Source of the DNA: BM520 sp964474455
GTDB lineage: Bacteria > Bacteroidota > Bacteroidia > Bacteroidales > BM520
Length of the DNA stretch: 36,883 nt
Direction of reading: 5' to 3'
Assembly: GCA_964474455.1 (NCBI GenBank)
Contig: CAYYSU010000027.1
Location: 1-36,883, forward strand
Shown here: piece by piece, positions 8,535 to 17,270 of the stretch
Layout: every line of letters starts with the position of its first letter
Position numbering within the stretch: position 1 is the first letter of the stretch
Made by a program: the position numbers and the translations under genes
Notes under the pieces: generated by a model
What the model was told of the DNA's origin: nothing
Databases searched by the model: none
What the model saw: the letters and a program-made list of their open reading frames with translations, nothing else

Positions 8535-8846
8535 CGTAATGATGTCTCCGGCCATACGGCAATAGCTTTTGCATCAGCGGTTTTTCTCTCTACAACTTTT
8601 ACGGATATCTATGGAGAAGGTGTCATGAGCATGATTATTTGGGGAGCAAGTTTGGTGGTTGCTTCTACAACGGGGTTTTTACGATATAAATCGGGTCACC
8701 ATTTCCCGACGGATGTTATTGCAGGTGCTCTGGCTGGTTGCGTAATAGGATATCTTATTCCTGTTTTGCATAAAAAGAACTCCATGTTAAATAATATAAG
8801 CTTCACTATGACGGGTCACTCGATGACGTTGTCATATATTTTTTAA
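8535..8846 (+). pseudogene. PAP2-family phosphatase, 3' remnant
   Basis: Read from 8535 after an in-frame stop, the frame encodes the last ~103 residues of a PAP2 lipid-phosphatase-type membrane protein. Motif 2 appears as SGHTA, and motif 3 is complete as Arg-x5-His-x3-Asp (RYKSGHHFPTD), followed by a transmembrane segment (VIAGALAGCVIGYLIPVL). The N-terminal half with motif 1 (KxxxxxxRP) is missing. An internal ATG at 8625 could start a 73-residue product without motif 2, which is unlikely to work. The gene was probably broken by the events that also damaged hsdR. Confidence 0.75.
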
Positions 8847-8864
8847 CAATAGTGTTAAAAAATA
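8837..8864. terminator. AT-rich perfect hairpin after the PAP2 remnant
   Basis: Twelve bases (8837-8848) pair perfectly with 8853-8864 around a four-base loop. The stem contains T6/A6 tracts and overlaps the PAP2 stop codon. It could terminate in either direction, or act as an operator ahead of the GH95 gene. Confidence 0.5.
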
Positions 8865-8945
8865 GTGTTTCAGGATTGCCAACATATCAATACATGGAAT
8901 TAATATGTAATTTAACGCCAAAACATATCTTCAAAGATTTTCAAA

Positions 8946-11384
8946 ATGCCCATTAAAAAAATTACCCCCTGTTTTTCGTTGTGCCTGATGGTTTGTATGG
9001 TGATGATCTTCGCCTCTTGTAAACGACACGATGCTGCCACTTCGGCGCTTAAGCTATGGTACTGCCAGCCGGCAGAGGCGGCGGCAACTGATGATACGCA
9101 CGGCTGGCAGGATGACCCGCAATTGCTCAATGCGCTGCCGCTGGGAAATGGAGCCCTGGGAGCGATGGTGTTTGGCGATGTTAACCGTGAGCGTATCCAG
9201 CTGAATGAGGAGAGTATGTGGTCGGGTAGTCCCCAGCAGAGCGACAACGCAGAAGCGTATGCCGCACAAGCCACAATTAGGGCGCTGCTCTTCCAGAGAC
9301 GATACCGCGAGGCGTCGGAGCTGACGGCAAGAACGCAGATATGCAAAGGCCAGGGCTCCGGACATGGAAAAGGTGCCGCAGTGCCTTTTGGCAGTTTTCA
9401 AACGCTGGGAGATCTGTGGATAGACTTTCACAACAAAAGCAGCTACAAAGACTACCACCGTGAGCTGGATCTGGAAGAGGCGGTGGCGCGAGTCCAATAT
9501 ACGCAGGACGGAGTGGAGTATAAGCGAGAGATCTTCGTGAGCCAGCCCGATCAGATGATGGTGGTGAGGTTAACTGCAAACAGGCCGGGGATGATTTCTT
9601 TTACAAGCTCCCTGACCAGGCCCGAGAGGTATGAAACGGTGGCCGGCGATGACCAGTTGATAATGCATGGAGCACTCTCCGACGGACGTGGTGGCGACGG
9701 GCTGCGCTATATGGTACGCCTGGCAGCGGTGAATGAAAACGGAACGGTGCGATATACCGATGCAGGTGTCGTAGTGGAAGATGCCGATGAGGTGACTCTG
9801 CTGCTGACAGCTTCCACCGATTACATGTTGGAGTACCCAGACTATTGCGGACGCGACTATGAGCAGACGACAGCGTCCCGACTGCTACAAGGGCGGCTAA
9901 AACCTTATGAAGAGCTCTTTAATAGGCATAAAGGGGATTACCAAACTTATTTCAACCGAGTGGATCTTAAGCTTACCTCCCGGTTGTCCGATACCGTCCC
10001 CACAGATGTGCGGCTTCAACGGTTCCGTGAGACGGAATCGGATCTGCACCTGGCGGAGCTGATGTTTCAGTATGGCAGGTATCTGCTGATATCGTCCTCG
10101 CGGCCGGGTACTCTGCCGGCGAATCTGCAGGGCATCTGGACAAATAAAATTCAAACCCCCTGGAACGGCGATTATCATACCGATGTGAATGTTCAGATGA
10201 ATTACTGGCTGGCAGAAACCACTAATCTTGGCGAAATGCATCTGCCGCTGTTCGATCTGATGAGGTCGATTCAAAAGCCGGGAGCTAAAACCGCCAAAAT
10301 ACATTACAATGCTGAAGGTTGGGTGCTGCATCCCATCACCAATGTGTGGGGGTTTACATCTCCGGGAGAAGTCTCCAGTTGGGGAATGCATGTGGGTGCC
10401 GGCGCCTGGCTCGCCACGCATATTATGGAGCACTACTATTTTACCCTCGACAAGGATTTTTTAGAAGAGACTTTTCCCATGCTGAAAGCATCCACACGAT
10501 TTTACCTGGATTGGTTGACGGCGGATCCTGCCACGGGCGAGCTGTTGTCGGGGCCTTCTGTGTCGCCGGAGAACACCTTCCTTGCGCCCGACGGCAGTTG
10601 GAGCCAGATATGCATGGGCCCGGCACACGACCAGCAGGTAATATGGCAGCTGTTTAAAAACCATATTGATGCCTCCCAGGCTCTGGATATAAACGACGAC
10701 TTCCTGGCGACGGTGACAACGGCGCAGGAGCAGCTTGCAAAGCCAAAGATCGCCTCCGACGGACGCCTGATGGAGTGGCATCAGGAGTTTGAAGAGGCTG
10801 AGCCGGGGCACCGTCACATATCTCATCTCTTCGCCGTGCACCCGGGCTACCAGATCGACAGGTATAAAACCCCAAACCTGGCTGCGGCGGCAAAGAGATC
10901 GTTGGATTACAGAATTCAAAACGGCGGCGGACATACAGGCTGGAGCGCCGCATGGCTGATCAATCAATATGCGCGGCTGGGCGATGGGGAGAATGCATGG
11001 CAGAGCCTGAAAACGGTGCTGACAAAAAGCACCGCTCCCAACCTGTTTGGTCTGCACCCTCCCTTTCAGATTGATGGTAACTTCGGCACTACGGCAGGAA
11101 TAGCGGAGATGCTGATGCAGAGTCATGCAGAGGATATCAGACTGCTCCCTGCTCTGCCACAGGAGTGGGAAACCGGAGAGGTTAAAGGACTCTGCGCCAG
11201 AGGAGGATTCGTAATTGATATGAAATGGGAGCAGGGTGAACTCACCCATGTCAGGGTATACTCCAAAAACGGCGGCGTATGTAAACTCTCATACCGAGAC
11301 GAAGAGGTCACGCTAGACATTCTGGCCGGAATGGAGTGCTTCCCCATGCGGGAAGGGAACAATTTTGAGTTTGGCAACCTTTAG
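8946..11384 (+). CDS. GH95 alpha-L-fucosidase-like lipoprotein
   Basis: This 812-residue protein is a glycoside hydrolase family 95 enzyme; known members are inverting alpha-1,2-L-fucosidases or alpha-L-galactosidases acting on plant, mucin or algal glycans. A lipoprotein signal ends at Cys25 (FASC), so it should sit in the outer membrane or periplasm. The N-terminal beta domain opens with WQDDPQLLNALPLGNGALGAM. The (alpha/alpha)6 barrel has the motif VNVQMNYW (413-420), Glu542 in SPEN (general acid equivalent) and Asp710 in QIDGNFG (base equivalent). Asp413 occupies the place where I recall an Asn that assists the base. GC content looks clearly higher than in neighbours. No SusC/SusD genes are nearby. 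Confidence 0.9.
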   Translation: MPIKKITPCFSLCLMVCMVMIFASCKRHDAATSALKLWYCQPAEAAATDDTHGWQDDPQLLNALPLGNGALGAMVFGDVNRERIQLNEESMWSGSPQQSDNAEAYAAQATIRALLFQRRYREASELTARTQICKGQGSGHGKGAAVPFGSFQTLGDLWIDFHNKSSYKDYHRELDLEEAVARVQYTQDGVEYKREIFVSQPDQMMVVRLTANRPGMISFTSSLTRPERYETVAGDDQLIMHGALSDGRGGDGLRYMVRLAAVNENGTVRYTDAGVVVEDADEVTLLLTASTDYMLEYPDYCGRDYEQTTASRLLQGRLKPYEELFNRHKGDYQTYFNRVDLKLTSRLSDTVPTDVRLQRFRETESDLHLAELMFQYGRYLLISSSRPGTLPANLQGIWTNKIQTPWNGDYHTDVNVQMNYWLAETTNLGEMHLPLFDLMRSIQKPGAKTAKIHYNAEGWVLHPITNVWGFTSPGEVSSWGMHVGAGAWLATHIMEHYYFTLDKDFLEETFPMLKASTRFYLDWLTADPATGELLSGPSVSPENTFLAPDGSWSQICMGPAHDQQVIWQLFKNHIDASQALDINDDFLATVTTAQEQLAKPKIASDGRLMEWHQEFEEAEPGHRHISHLFAVHPGYQIDRYKTPNLAAAAKRSLDYRIQNGGGHTGWSAAWLINQYARLGDGENAWQSLKTVLTKSTAPNLFGLHPPFQIDGNFGTTAGIAEMLMQSHAEDIRLLPALPQEWETGEVKGLCARGGFVIDMKWEQGELTHVRVYSKNGGVCKLSYRDEEVTLDILAGMECFPMREGNNFEFGNL

Positions 11385-11731
11385 TACGATAATAATATAT
11401 CGTTTTCTATTATCTCTGCGAGATATGGAGATAAACAATTTGTAAAATTGTACTGCAGAATGGTATTATGGAAGTGCTCCAGACTGTTTAGCAATCATCG
11501 GCCCACCCAAACATTACTATATTAAAATTGTTTAAAATATATTATTGGGAATACCATCAATTAGGTCAGGGATATTTTCCTTGAATAAAAATAATATCCA
11601 AAAACGTTCATGTTTTACTATCTTTAAGGATTATACATTTAACCAACGGAGAAACGTAACATAAGTTAGCATTGTTGATTTATAAATATATAAGTTCGTT
11701 TTATAATTTTAATAAAATCAAATGAAACGTC
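11385..11731. other. Intergenic region between GH95 and czcA
   Basis: This 347-base AT-rich gap has no gene. An inverted repeat, TTATCTC (11410-11416) with GAGATAA (11428-11434), lies just after the GH95 gene but has no T tract. TAAGTTCG (11691-11698) is a near-match to a -7 box for czcA, with TTG 16 bases upstream (11672-11674), which is shorter than usual spacing. AAACGT occurs three times (near 11594, 11653 and 11723); whether this is an operator is unclear. Confidence 0.35.
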
Positions 11732-14700
11732 ATGTTAGAAAAAATTATTGATTTTAGTGTAAAAAACAAACTGATAATTATATTGTTTACTTTTACGATT
11801 GCCGCTTTTGGTTTATATTCTATTTTTAATATTCCCATTGGTGCGGTACCTGACATCACCAATAATCAGATTCAAGTTATTACTACCTCTGGAAATTTAT
11901 CGACTCAGGAGATAGAGCAGTTTATTACAACACCTGTTGAAATGGAGATGGCCAATCTGCCCGGCGTTATGGAAATCCGTTCCATTTCTAAATTTGGTAT
12001 CTCGGTAGTTACTGTTGTTTTTGAAGAGAAGATGGGCACATACCTGCCCCGTCAGTTAGTAGCAGAGAAGATTAAAACAGCATCGGCTAACATTCCGGAG
12101 GCCTATGGCTCACCGGAAATGGGTCCAATAACCACCGGTTTGGGCGAGGTGTACCAATACATTGTCGATGTGGAACCTGAATTCAGAGACCAATACACAC
12201 CAATGGATTTACGAACAATCCAGGACTGGATAATAAAACGACGATTATCGGGGATAGATGGTGTTGTTGAAATAAATAGCTGGGGGGGATATTTGAAGCA
12301 ATATGAGGTTTCTATCATTCCTGAAAGGATTAGAAGCCTGAATATTAGCTTAATGGATATTTTTACTGCTTTGGAAAATAACAATAGCATCACGGGGGGC
12401 TCATATATCGAAAAAACAAATCAGAGTTATTTTATCAGAGGCGATGGTCAGGCCAGGACGTTAGAAGATATTGAAAATATTGTAGTAAAGAACAATTCAG
12501 GTACTCCTATCCTGATAAAGGATCTGGCAGCAGTAAAATTTGGTTTTGCCAACCGTTTTGGTGCCATTACGGCTAATGGGAAAGGCGAGACTGTGTTGGG
12601 TCAGATTATGATGCTCAAAGATGCGAACTCAAAAGTTGTTATTAGTGAGATAAAAACCAGGGTAGCAGAGATACAGCAGAACTTACCTGAGGGAGTTTTT
12701 ATCAACCCTGTTCTGGAGAGGAGCGAGCTTATTTCCAAAACCACGCTTACCGTAGTGGAAAACCTCTTACTCGGCGCTATCATTGTTTTTCTTATTGTTA
12801 TTCTGCTTTTGGGAAACTTTCGCTCGGCAATGGTTATTGCATCTATTATACCCTTAGCATTATTGTTTACCATTGGCATGATGTTTATTTTTGGTATCGA
12901 TGCCAACCTTATGAGCCTCGGGGCGTTAGACTTTGGTATTATCATCGATGGGGCAGTAATCATTGTGGAGTTCATTGCCGTAAAAATAACCTTGCAAAAG
13001 AGTGAAATACTTTCAAGTCAGGGTGACGCACGTATGGCAATAATGGATAATATTTCTATCGCCGGAGCGTCAAAAATGATGAAATCAGCCATTTTCGGGC
13101 AGGTGATAATTCTAATTGTTTTTATACCCATCTTGTCGTTAAGCGGTGTTGAGGGAAAAATGTTTCGCCCTATGGCGCTGTCATTCTCTTTTGCCATAAT
13201 GGGTGCAATGATATTAGGCCTTACATGGTTACCTGTTGCGTCTTCATTATTTTTAAAACCATCCAAATCTGATAAACGAAATGTTTCACACTGGATTATG
13301 GATAAAATTCATCAGTCGTATTACCCGGTAATTAAATGGTCGTGCAATCACAAACGCATAGTGCTTGGGGCTGCCATTATTTCGCTCATTATTACCGTAG
13401 TATTGTTTACACGAATAGGTGGAGAGTTTGTACCTACTCTCGATGAAGGTGACTTTGTTATTCAACCGGTATTAAAAACAGGAACATCGCTTACCAAAAC
13501 GGTAGCGATGACCACTAAGATGGAGAATATTTTGATAGAAGAATTCCCCGACGCAGTGGAACAGATTGTTTGCCGCATTGGTGCCGCTGAAGTACCCACC
13601 GACCCCATGTCGATGGAAGAGATCGATATGATTATTAAACTTAAACCCAAAAAAACCTGGACTTCAGCAAGGAGCAAAGAGGAACTTGCGGATAAATTCA
13701 AAGAAGCACTTTCAATAATTCCGGGCGTGGAATATGAGTTTACTCAACCCATAGAGATGCGTTTTAATGAATTAATAACAGGGGTTCGTTCGGATATTGC
13801 CATAAAAATATTCGGTGAAGACCTCGATTACATCAATAAAAAGGCGCTGGAAATAAAATATCTTATTGACGATGTGCCGGGAGCCACGGATATCATTATG
13901 GAGAAAACCGACGGCTTGCCCCAAATAAAAGTAAACTACGATAGAAGCAAAATAGCCTATTACGGCGCGGATATTAATACTTTGAACACATTTTTATCTG
14001 CCGCCTTTGGCGGAAAAATAGCGGGTGTAATCTTTGAAGGCGAAAAGCGATTCGATATGGTGATGCGATTTGATGATAAAAACAGAACTGATATTGATGA
14101 TATTCGTCAACTTCAGATACCTGTTTCCTCCGGAAAAATGATACCGTTAAGCGAGTTTGCTGATATTCAGTACACGCAAGGGCCTGCTAAAATTTCACGC
14201 GACAATGCACATCGCAGGGTCGTTGTAAGTGTTAATGTGCGTGGCCGCGACTTAAAATCTGTTATTGGTGATATTCAGGGGAGAATCGATAATAATATAA
14301 AATTCGAGGCGGGAACTTATGTTGAATATGGTGGGCAATTCGAGAACCTTCAAAAAGCTACAAACCGTTTACTGCTTGCTGTTCCCATAGCCCTATTGTT
14401 GATTTTCATATTCCTGCATTTTGCTTTCAAATCGTTAAAAGATGCCATTATGATTTTTACCTCTATACCTTTAGCAACGGTGGGCGGAGTTTTTCTTCTC
14501 TGGATTAGGGGTATGCCTTTTAGTGTTTCTGCAGGCATAGGTTTTATTGCACTCTTTGGTGTGGCTGTGCTAAACGGCATTGTACTCATAGAGCATTTAA
14601 AAGAGTTACAAAAGCAGGGAATGACGAATATGCGAGAACTAATACTTACAGGAACGAAAAACCGTTTGCGCCCGGTATTACTTACTGCTAGTGCTGCAGC

Positions 14701-16075
14701 TATGGGCTTTTTGCCTATGGCCATCTCAACAGGGGCAGGAGCAGAAGTTCAACGACCTCTTGCTACAGTGGTAATTGGTGGGCTTATTACTTCTACAATG
14801 TTAACCATGATCGCTTTACCTTTACTGTTTGAAATATTTTATAATGTAAAAAGAATAAAACTTTTCCCACTGCGGTTTATTCGCTCCAACACCCTCATTA
14901 CTCTGTTGTTGATCTCTATTCCTACAGTGTTTGCTCTTGGGCAGAGTCCGGAAATGAAACTTAACGATGCCTTAGATACTGCTATGAATAATAACAAGCA
15001 AATTGCGGCTTTTGAGCTAAAAGTTGAAGAGAGTAAAGAACTAGAAAAATCTGCTTTTGCACCCGAAAAAACACTCTTTAGTTATGGCTCAGACCAAAAT
15101 AATATTGCCGAAAAGGGATATCCTTTAATGGTGTGGGGCGTGGAGCAAAGTTTTAGCTTTCCGACACTCTACTCGGCAGAAAAAAAATCGAAGGAAATCG
15201 AAATCTTATTAGCCGAAGCAAATTTAAATATTCAAAAAAATGACCTTCAAAAAAATGTCTCCTACGCATATTTTGAATATCAAACTCTGCTGAATAAACA
15301 AAAGTTGTATCAAACGTTGGACAGCCTTTATAATGAATTACTTGTTAATTCTGAAAAAAGAGCAGAGATAATAGATGTTAGCAGACTGGAAATATTGAAT
15401 CTAAGAGCAAAAAAGAGCCAGGTTTCAATTAATTTTAATTCCTTAAAGGTTGATGTGGAAAACGCATATAAACGATTAAAAGTTTTAATGAATTATGATA
15501 ACGATTTTACTGTTCCAGTAGCCATTGAACTTTTGCCGGAAATTACGACAATACCAAGCTCTTTGCCTGTTTTTGATCTACTGAACAATGAGAAAGAACA
15601 TTACAATTCCTTTGTTCGTGTTGAAAAGAATAAAATTGCACCTGATATTTCCCTGAATTATTTTTTGGGCTCCAATCAATATGAAAACGGGAAAAAATAT
15701 CATGGATTTCAAATTGGCGTTGCAGTACCACTTTTTTATCGAAGCGACAAAGCTAAAATAGATGCGGCAAAGCTTTCAGCTAACGCAAATAGTTTGTTGA
15801 TAGAGAACGAAATTGCCGCAATTAATAGTCAGCTAAATCAGTTCTTAAGTGATTATCTTAAATATAAGGTTTTGATTGATAATTATAATTTATCCGGAGA
15901 GCCTTTGATGAATGAGATAATGAAGACAGCAAAAAAATCATATCAAATCGGTGAAATAAATTTTTACCAGTTTGTGAACAGCTATGAAACAGCAATTCAA
16001 ATTAAGCTCGAATTCTTAGATAATGTATTGAAATACAATCAAGCAGTTTCGGATCTTAAATATTATTCAAAATAA
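11732..16075 (+). CDS. CzcA/CusA-type heavy-metal RND pump fused to a TolC-like outer-membrane channel
   Basis: Residues 1-1045 form a proton-driven RND transporter of the heavy-metal (HME) class. TM4 carries the HME signature Asp400-Phe-Gly and Asp406-Gly-Ala in LGALDFGIIIDGAVIIVE, and the protein opens with VPDITNNQIQVITT, typical of CzcA. Residues about 1052-1070 form a hydrophobic segment ending FALG-Q, like an internal signal peptide. From about 1075 to 1447 the protein is an outer-membrane efflux (TolC/CzcC) domain rich in coiled helices. The pump acts in the inner membrane and expels divalent or monovalent metals; which metal cannot be read. This fusion recurs in Bacteroidota, so it is not an artefact. 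The adaptor follows 13 bases downstream. Confidence 0.92.
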   Translation: MLEKIIDFSVKNKLIIILFTFTIAAFGLYSIFNIPIGAVPDITNNQIQVITTSGNLSTQEIEQFITTPVEMEMANLPGVMEIRSISKFGISVVTVVFEEKMGTYLPRQLVAEKIKTASANIPEAYGSPEMGPITTGLGEVYQYIVDVEPEFRDQYTPMDLRTIQDWIIKRRLSGIDGVVEINSWGGYLKQYEVSIIPERIRSLNISLMDIFTALENNNSITGGSYIEKTNQSYFIRGDGQARTLEDIENIVVKNNSGTPILIKDLAAVKFGFANRFGAITANGKGETVLGQIMMLKDANSKVVISEIKTRVAEIQQNLPEGVFINPVLERSELISKTTLTVVENLLLGAIIVFLIVILLLGNFRSAMVIASIIPLALLFTIGMMFIFGIDANLMSLGALDFGIIIDGAVIIVEFIAVKITLQKSEILSSQGDARMAIMDNISIAGASKMMKSAIFGQVIILIVFIPILSLSGVEGKMFRPMALSFSFAIMGAMILGLTWLPVASSLFLKPSKSDKRNVSHWIMDKIHQSYYPVIKWSCNHKRIVLGAAIISLIITVVLFTRIGGEFVPTLDEGDFVIQPVLKTGTSLTKTVAMTTKMENILIEEFPDAVEQIVCRIGAAEVPTDPMSMEEIDMIIKLKPKKTWTSARSKEELADKFKEALSIIPGVEYEFTQPIEMRFNELITGVRSDIAIKIFGEDLDYINKKALEIKYLIDDVPGATDIIMEKTDGLPQIKVNYDRSKIAYYGADINTLNTFLSAAFGGKIAGVIFEGEKRFDMVMRFDDKNRTDIDDIRQLQIPVSSGKMIPLSEFADIQYTQGPAKISRDNAHRRVVVSVNVRGRDLKSVIGDIQGRIDNNIKFEAGTYVEYGGQFENLQKATNRLLLAVPIALLLIFIFLHFAFKSLKDAIMIFTSIPLATVGGVFLLWIRGMPFSVSAGIGFIALFGVAVLNGIVLIEHLKELQKQGMTNMRELILTGTKNRLRPVLLTASAAAMGFLPMAISTGAGAEVQRPLATVVIGGLITSTMLTMIALPLLFEIFYNVKRIKLFPLRFIRSNTLITLLLISIPTVFALGQSPEMKLNDALDTAMNNNKQIAAFELKVEESKELEKSAFAPEKTLFSYGSDQNNIAEKGYPLMVWGVEQSFSFPTLYSAEKKSKEIEILLAEANLNIQKNDLQKNVSYAYFEYQTLLNKQKLYQTLDSLYNELLVNSEKRAEIIDVSRLEILNLRAKKSQVSINFNSLKVDVENAYKRLKVLMNYDNDFTVPVAIELLPEITTIPSSLPVFDLLNNEKEHYNSFVRVEKNKIAPDISLNYFLGSNQYENGKKYHGFQIGVAVPLFYRSDKAKIDAAKLSANANSLLIENEIAAINSQLNQFLSDYLKYKVLIDNYNLSGEPLMNEIMKTAKKSYQIGEINFYQFVNSYETAIQIKLEFLDNVLKYNQAVSDLKYYSK

Positions 16076-16088
16076 AATAATAAGTAAT

Positions 16089-17201
16089 ATGAAAACGAAC
16101 TTAATTATAGTATTTATTATTGGTATAATAGTGGGTTCATGTAATACTATTACAGATCAAGCCACCGATAAAACCACCGACCTTATAGAGATTTCCAAGA
16201 CACAATTTGACTCAGAAAAAATGGTTGTTGATGAGGCCTTGTTACGTCCCTTTGCTGATGTGGTGAGTGTCACTGGCGCTATAGTTCCTTCCGGCAATGG
16301 GCGGGAGCAAATTAGTTTGCCTTTGCCCGGTAAAATAATTAAAATCCATTGTAAACCGGGTCAAACCATTGGCAAGGGATCTGATATGTTCGATGTTTCC
16401 GGTAATGGGTTTATCGACCAGCAAAAGGATTTTGCCGAATCATCAGCTATCGTGTCAAGACTAAAAAGTGACTACCTGAGAACCAGGGAGTTGTATGAAG
16501 AGAATATCGCAACTCAGAAAGATTTTGCCTTTGCCGAGAGCAACTATTATGCGGAGTATGCAAAATATATGGCACTGAAAATTAAGCTTGAAAATATCGG
16601 TCTTGATGTTTCAAAAATTGAAAAAGGATATTTCTACTCTTCTTATACTGTAAAAGCCTCTATTAATGGTTTTGTTTCAAGTATAAATGTTATTATTGGT
16701 CAATATGTAGAGCCACAGGAAAAAATCGCAGAGATTATCGATGACAAAACGTTTCAATTAAAACTCTCCGTTTTTGAGGCAAATATTGATAAAATAAAAA
16801 GAGGCCAGACGATGGCATTTTACTTAAATGACAATAAATCGATGAAATACACAGCAGCTATAAGCGCTATAGGAAAAATCATTAAACCGGATTCCAAGTC
16901 TATTGAGTGTTTTGCTGCAATAGACGATCCTAACGAGATAAATTTGGTGAGCAATCAATATGTTACAGGTGAGATTTATACTTCTGTTGATTCTGTTTTA
17001 TCTGTTCCTGAAACTGCGGTTATATATTCCGAGAATAATCCTTATTTGTTGATTTATGAAAAGGAAGATAGTTTGAAATATTATTTCAAAAAACAAAAAG
17101 TTAATGCAGGCCGTATTGCCAATAATTACGTTGAGTTAATTAACCAGCGTCCCACAGGCAAGTTGTTGGTAGATGGAGTTTATAATATTCAAATTGATTA
17201 G
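16089..17201 (+). CDS. CzcB/CusB-type periplasmic adaptor lipoprotein
   Basis: This 370-residue membrane-fusion protein links the RND pump to the outer-membrane channel. A lipoprotein signal ends at Cys18 (VGSC). A biotinyl-lipoyl-like half motif appears at LPGKIIKIHCKPGQTIGKG, followed by an alpha-helical hairpin (about 100-170), the second half motif (YTVKASINGFVSSINVIIGQYV) and the beta-barrel domain (LKLSVFEANIDKIKRGQ). It lies 13 bases after the fused pump gene and is surely cotranscribed. No His-rich or Met-rich metal-binding tail was noticed. Confidence 0.9.
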   Translation: MKTNLIIVFIIGIIVGSCNTITDQATDKTTDLIEISKTQFDSEKMVVDEALLRPFADVVSVTGAIVPSGNGREQISLPLPGKIIKIHCKPGQTIGKGSDMFDVSGNGFIDQQKDFAESSAIVSRLKSDYLRTRELYEENIATQKDFAFAESNYYAEYAKYMALKIKLENIGLDVSKIEKGYFYSSYTVKASINGFVSSINVIIGQYVEPQEKIAEIIDDKTFQLKLSVFEANIDKIKRGQTMAFYLNDNKSMKYTAAISAIGKIIKPDSKSIECFAAIDDPNEINLVSNQYVTGEIYTSVDSVLSVPETAVIYSENNPYLLIYEKEDSLKYYFKKQKVNAGRIANNYVELINQRPTGKLLVDGVYNIQID

Positions 17202-17220
17202 GCTTCCATTAAGGCTTGCG

Positions 17221-17252
17221 TTTGCAATGAAGAAATAAAATCCTCAAATTTG
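17221..17252 (+). promoter_or_regulatory. Promoter of the M28 peptidase gene
   Basis: TTTG (17221-17224), a 20-base spacer and CAAATTTG (17245-17252, one mismatch to TAnnTTTG) give a near-consensus Bacteroidota promoter. Transcription would start near 17259, shortly before the ATG at 17271. Confidence 0.6.
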
Positions 17253-17270
17253 TAGATAAATTAATCCTAT

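Noticed and set aside
10461..11249. Long minus-strand frame (262 codons) inside the GH95 gene
   Set aside because: It is a shadow of the GC-rich GH95 frame, whose catalytic motifs are intact.
11732..16075. Assembly or frameshift artefact joining the CzcA and TolC genes
   Set aside because: Such fusions recur in Bacteroidota, and the frame is continuous with sensible sequence throughout.
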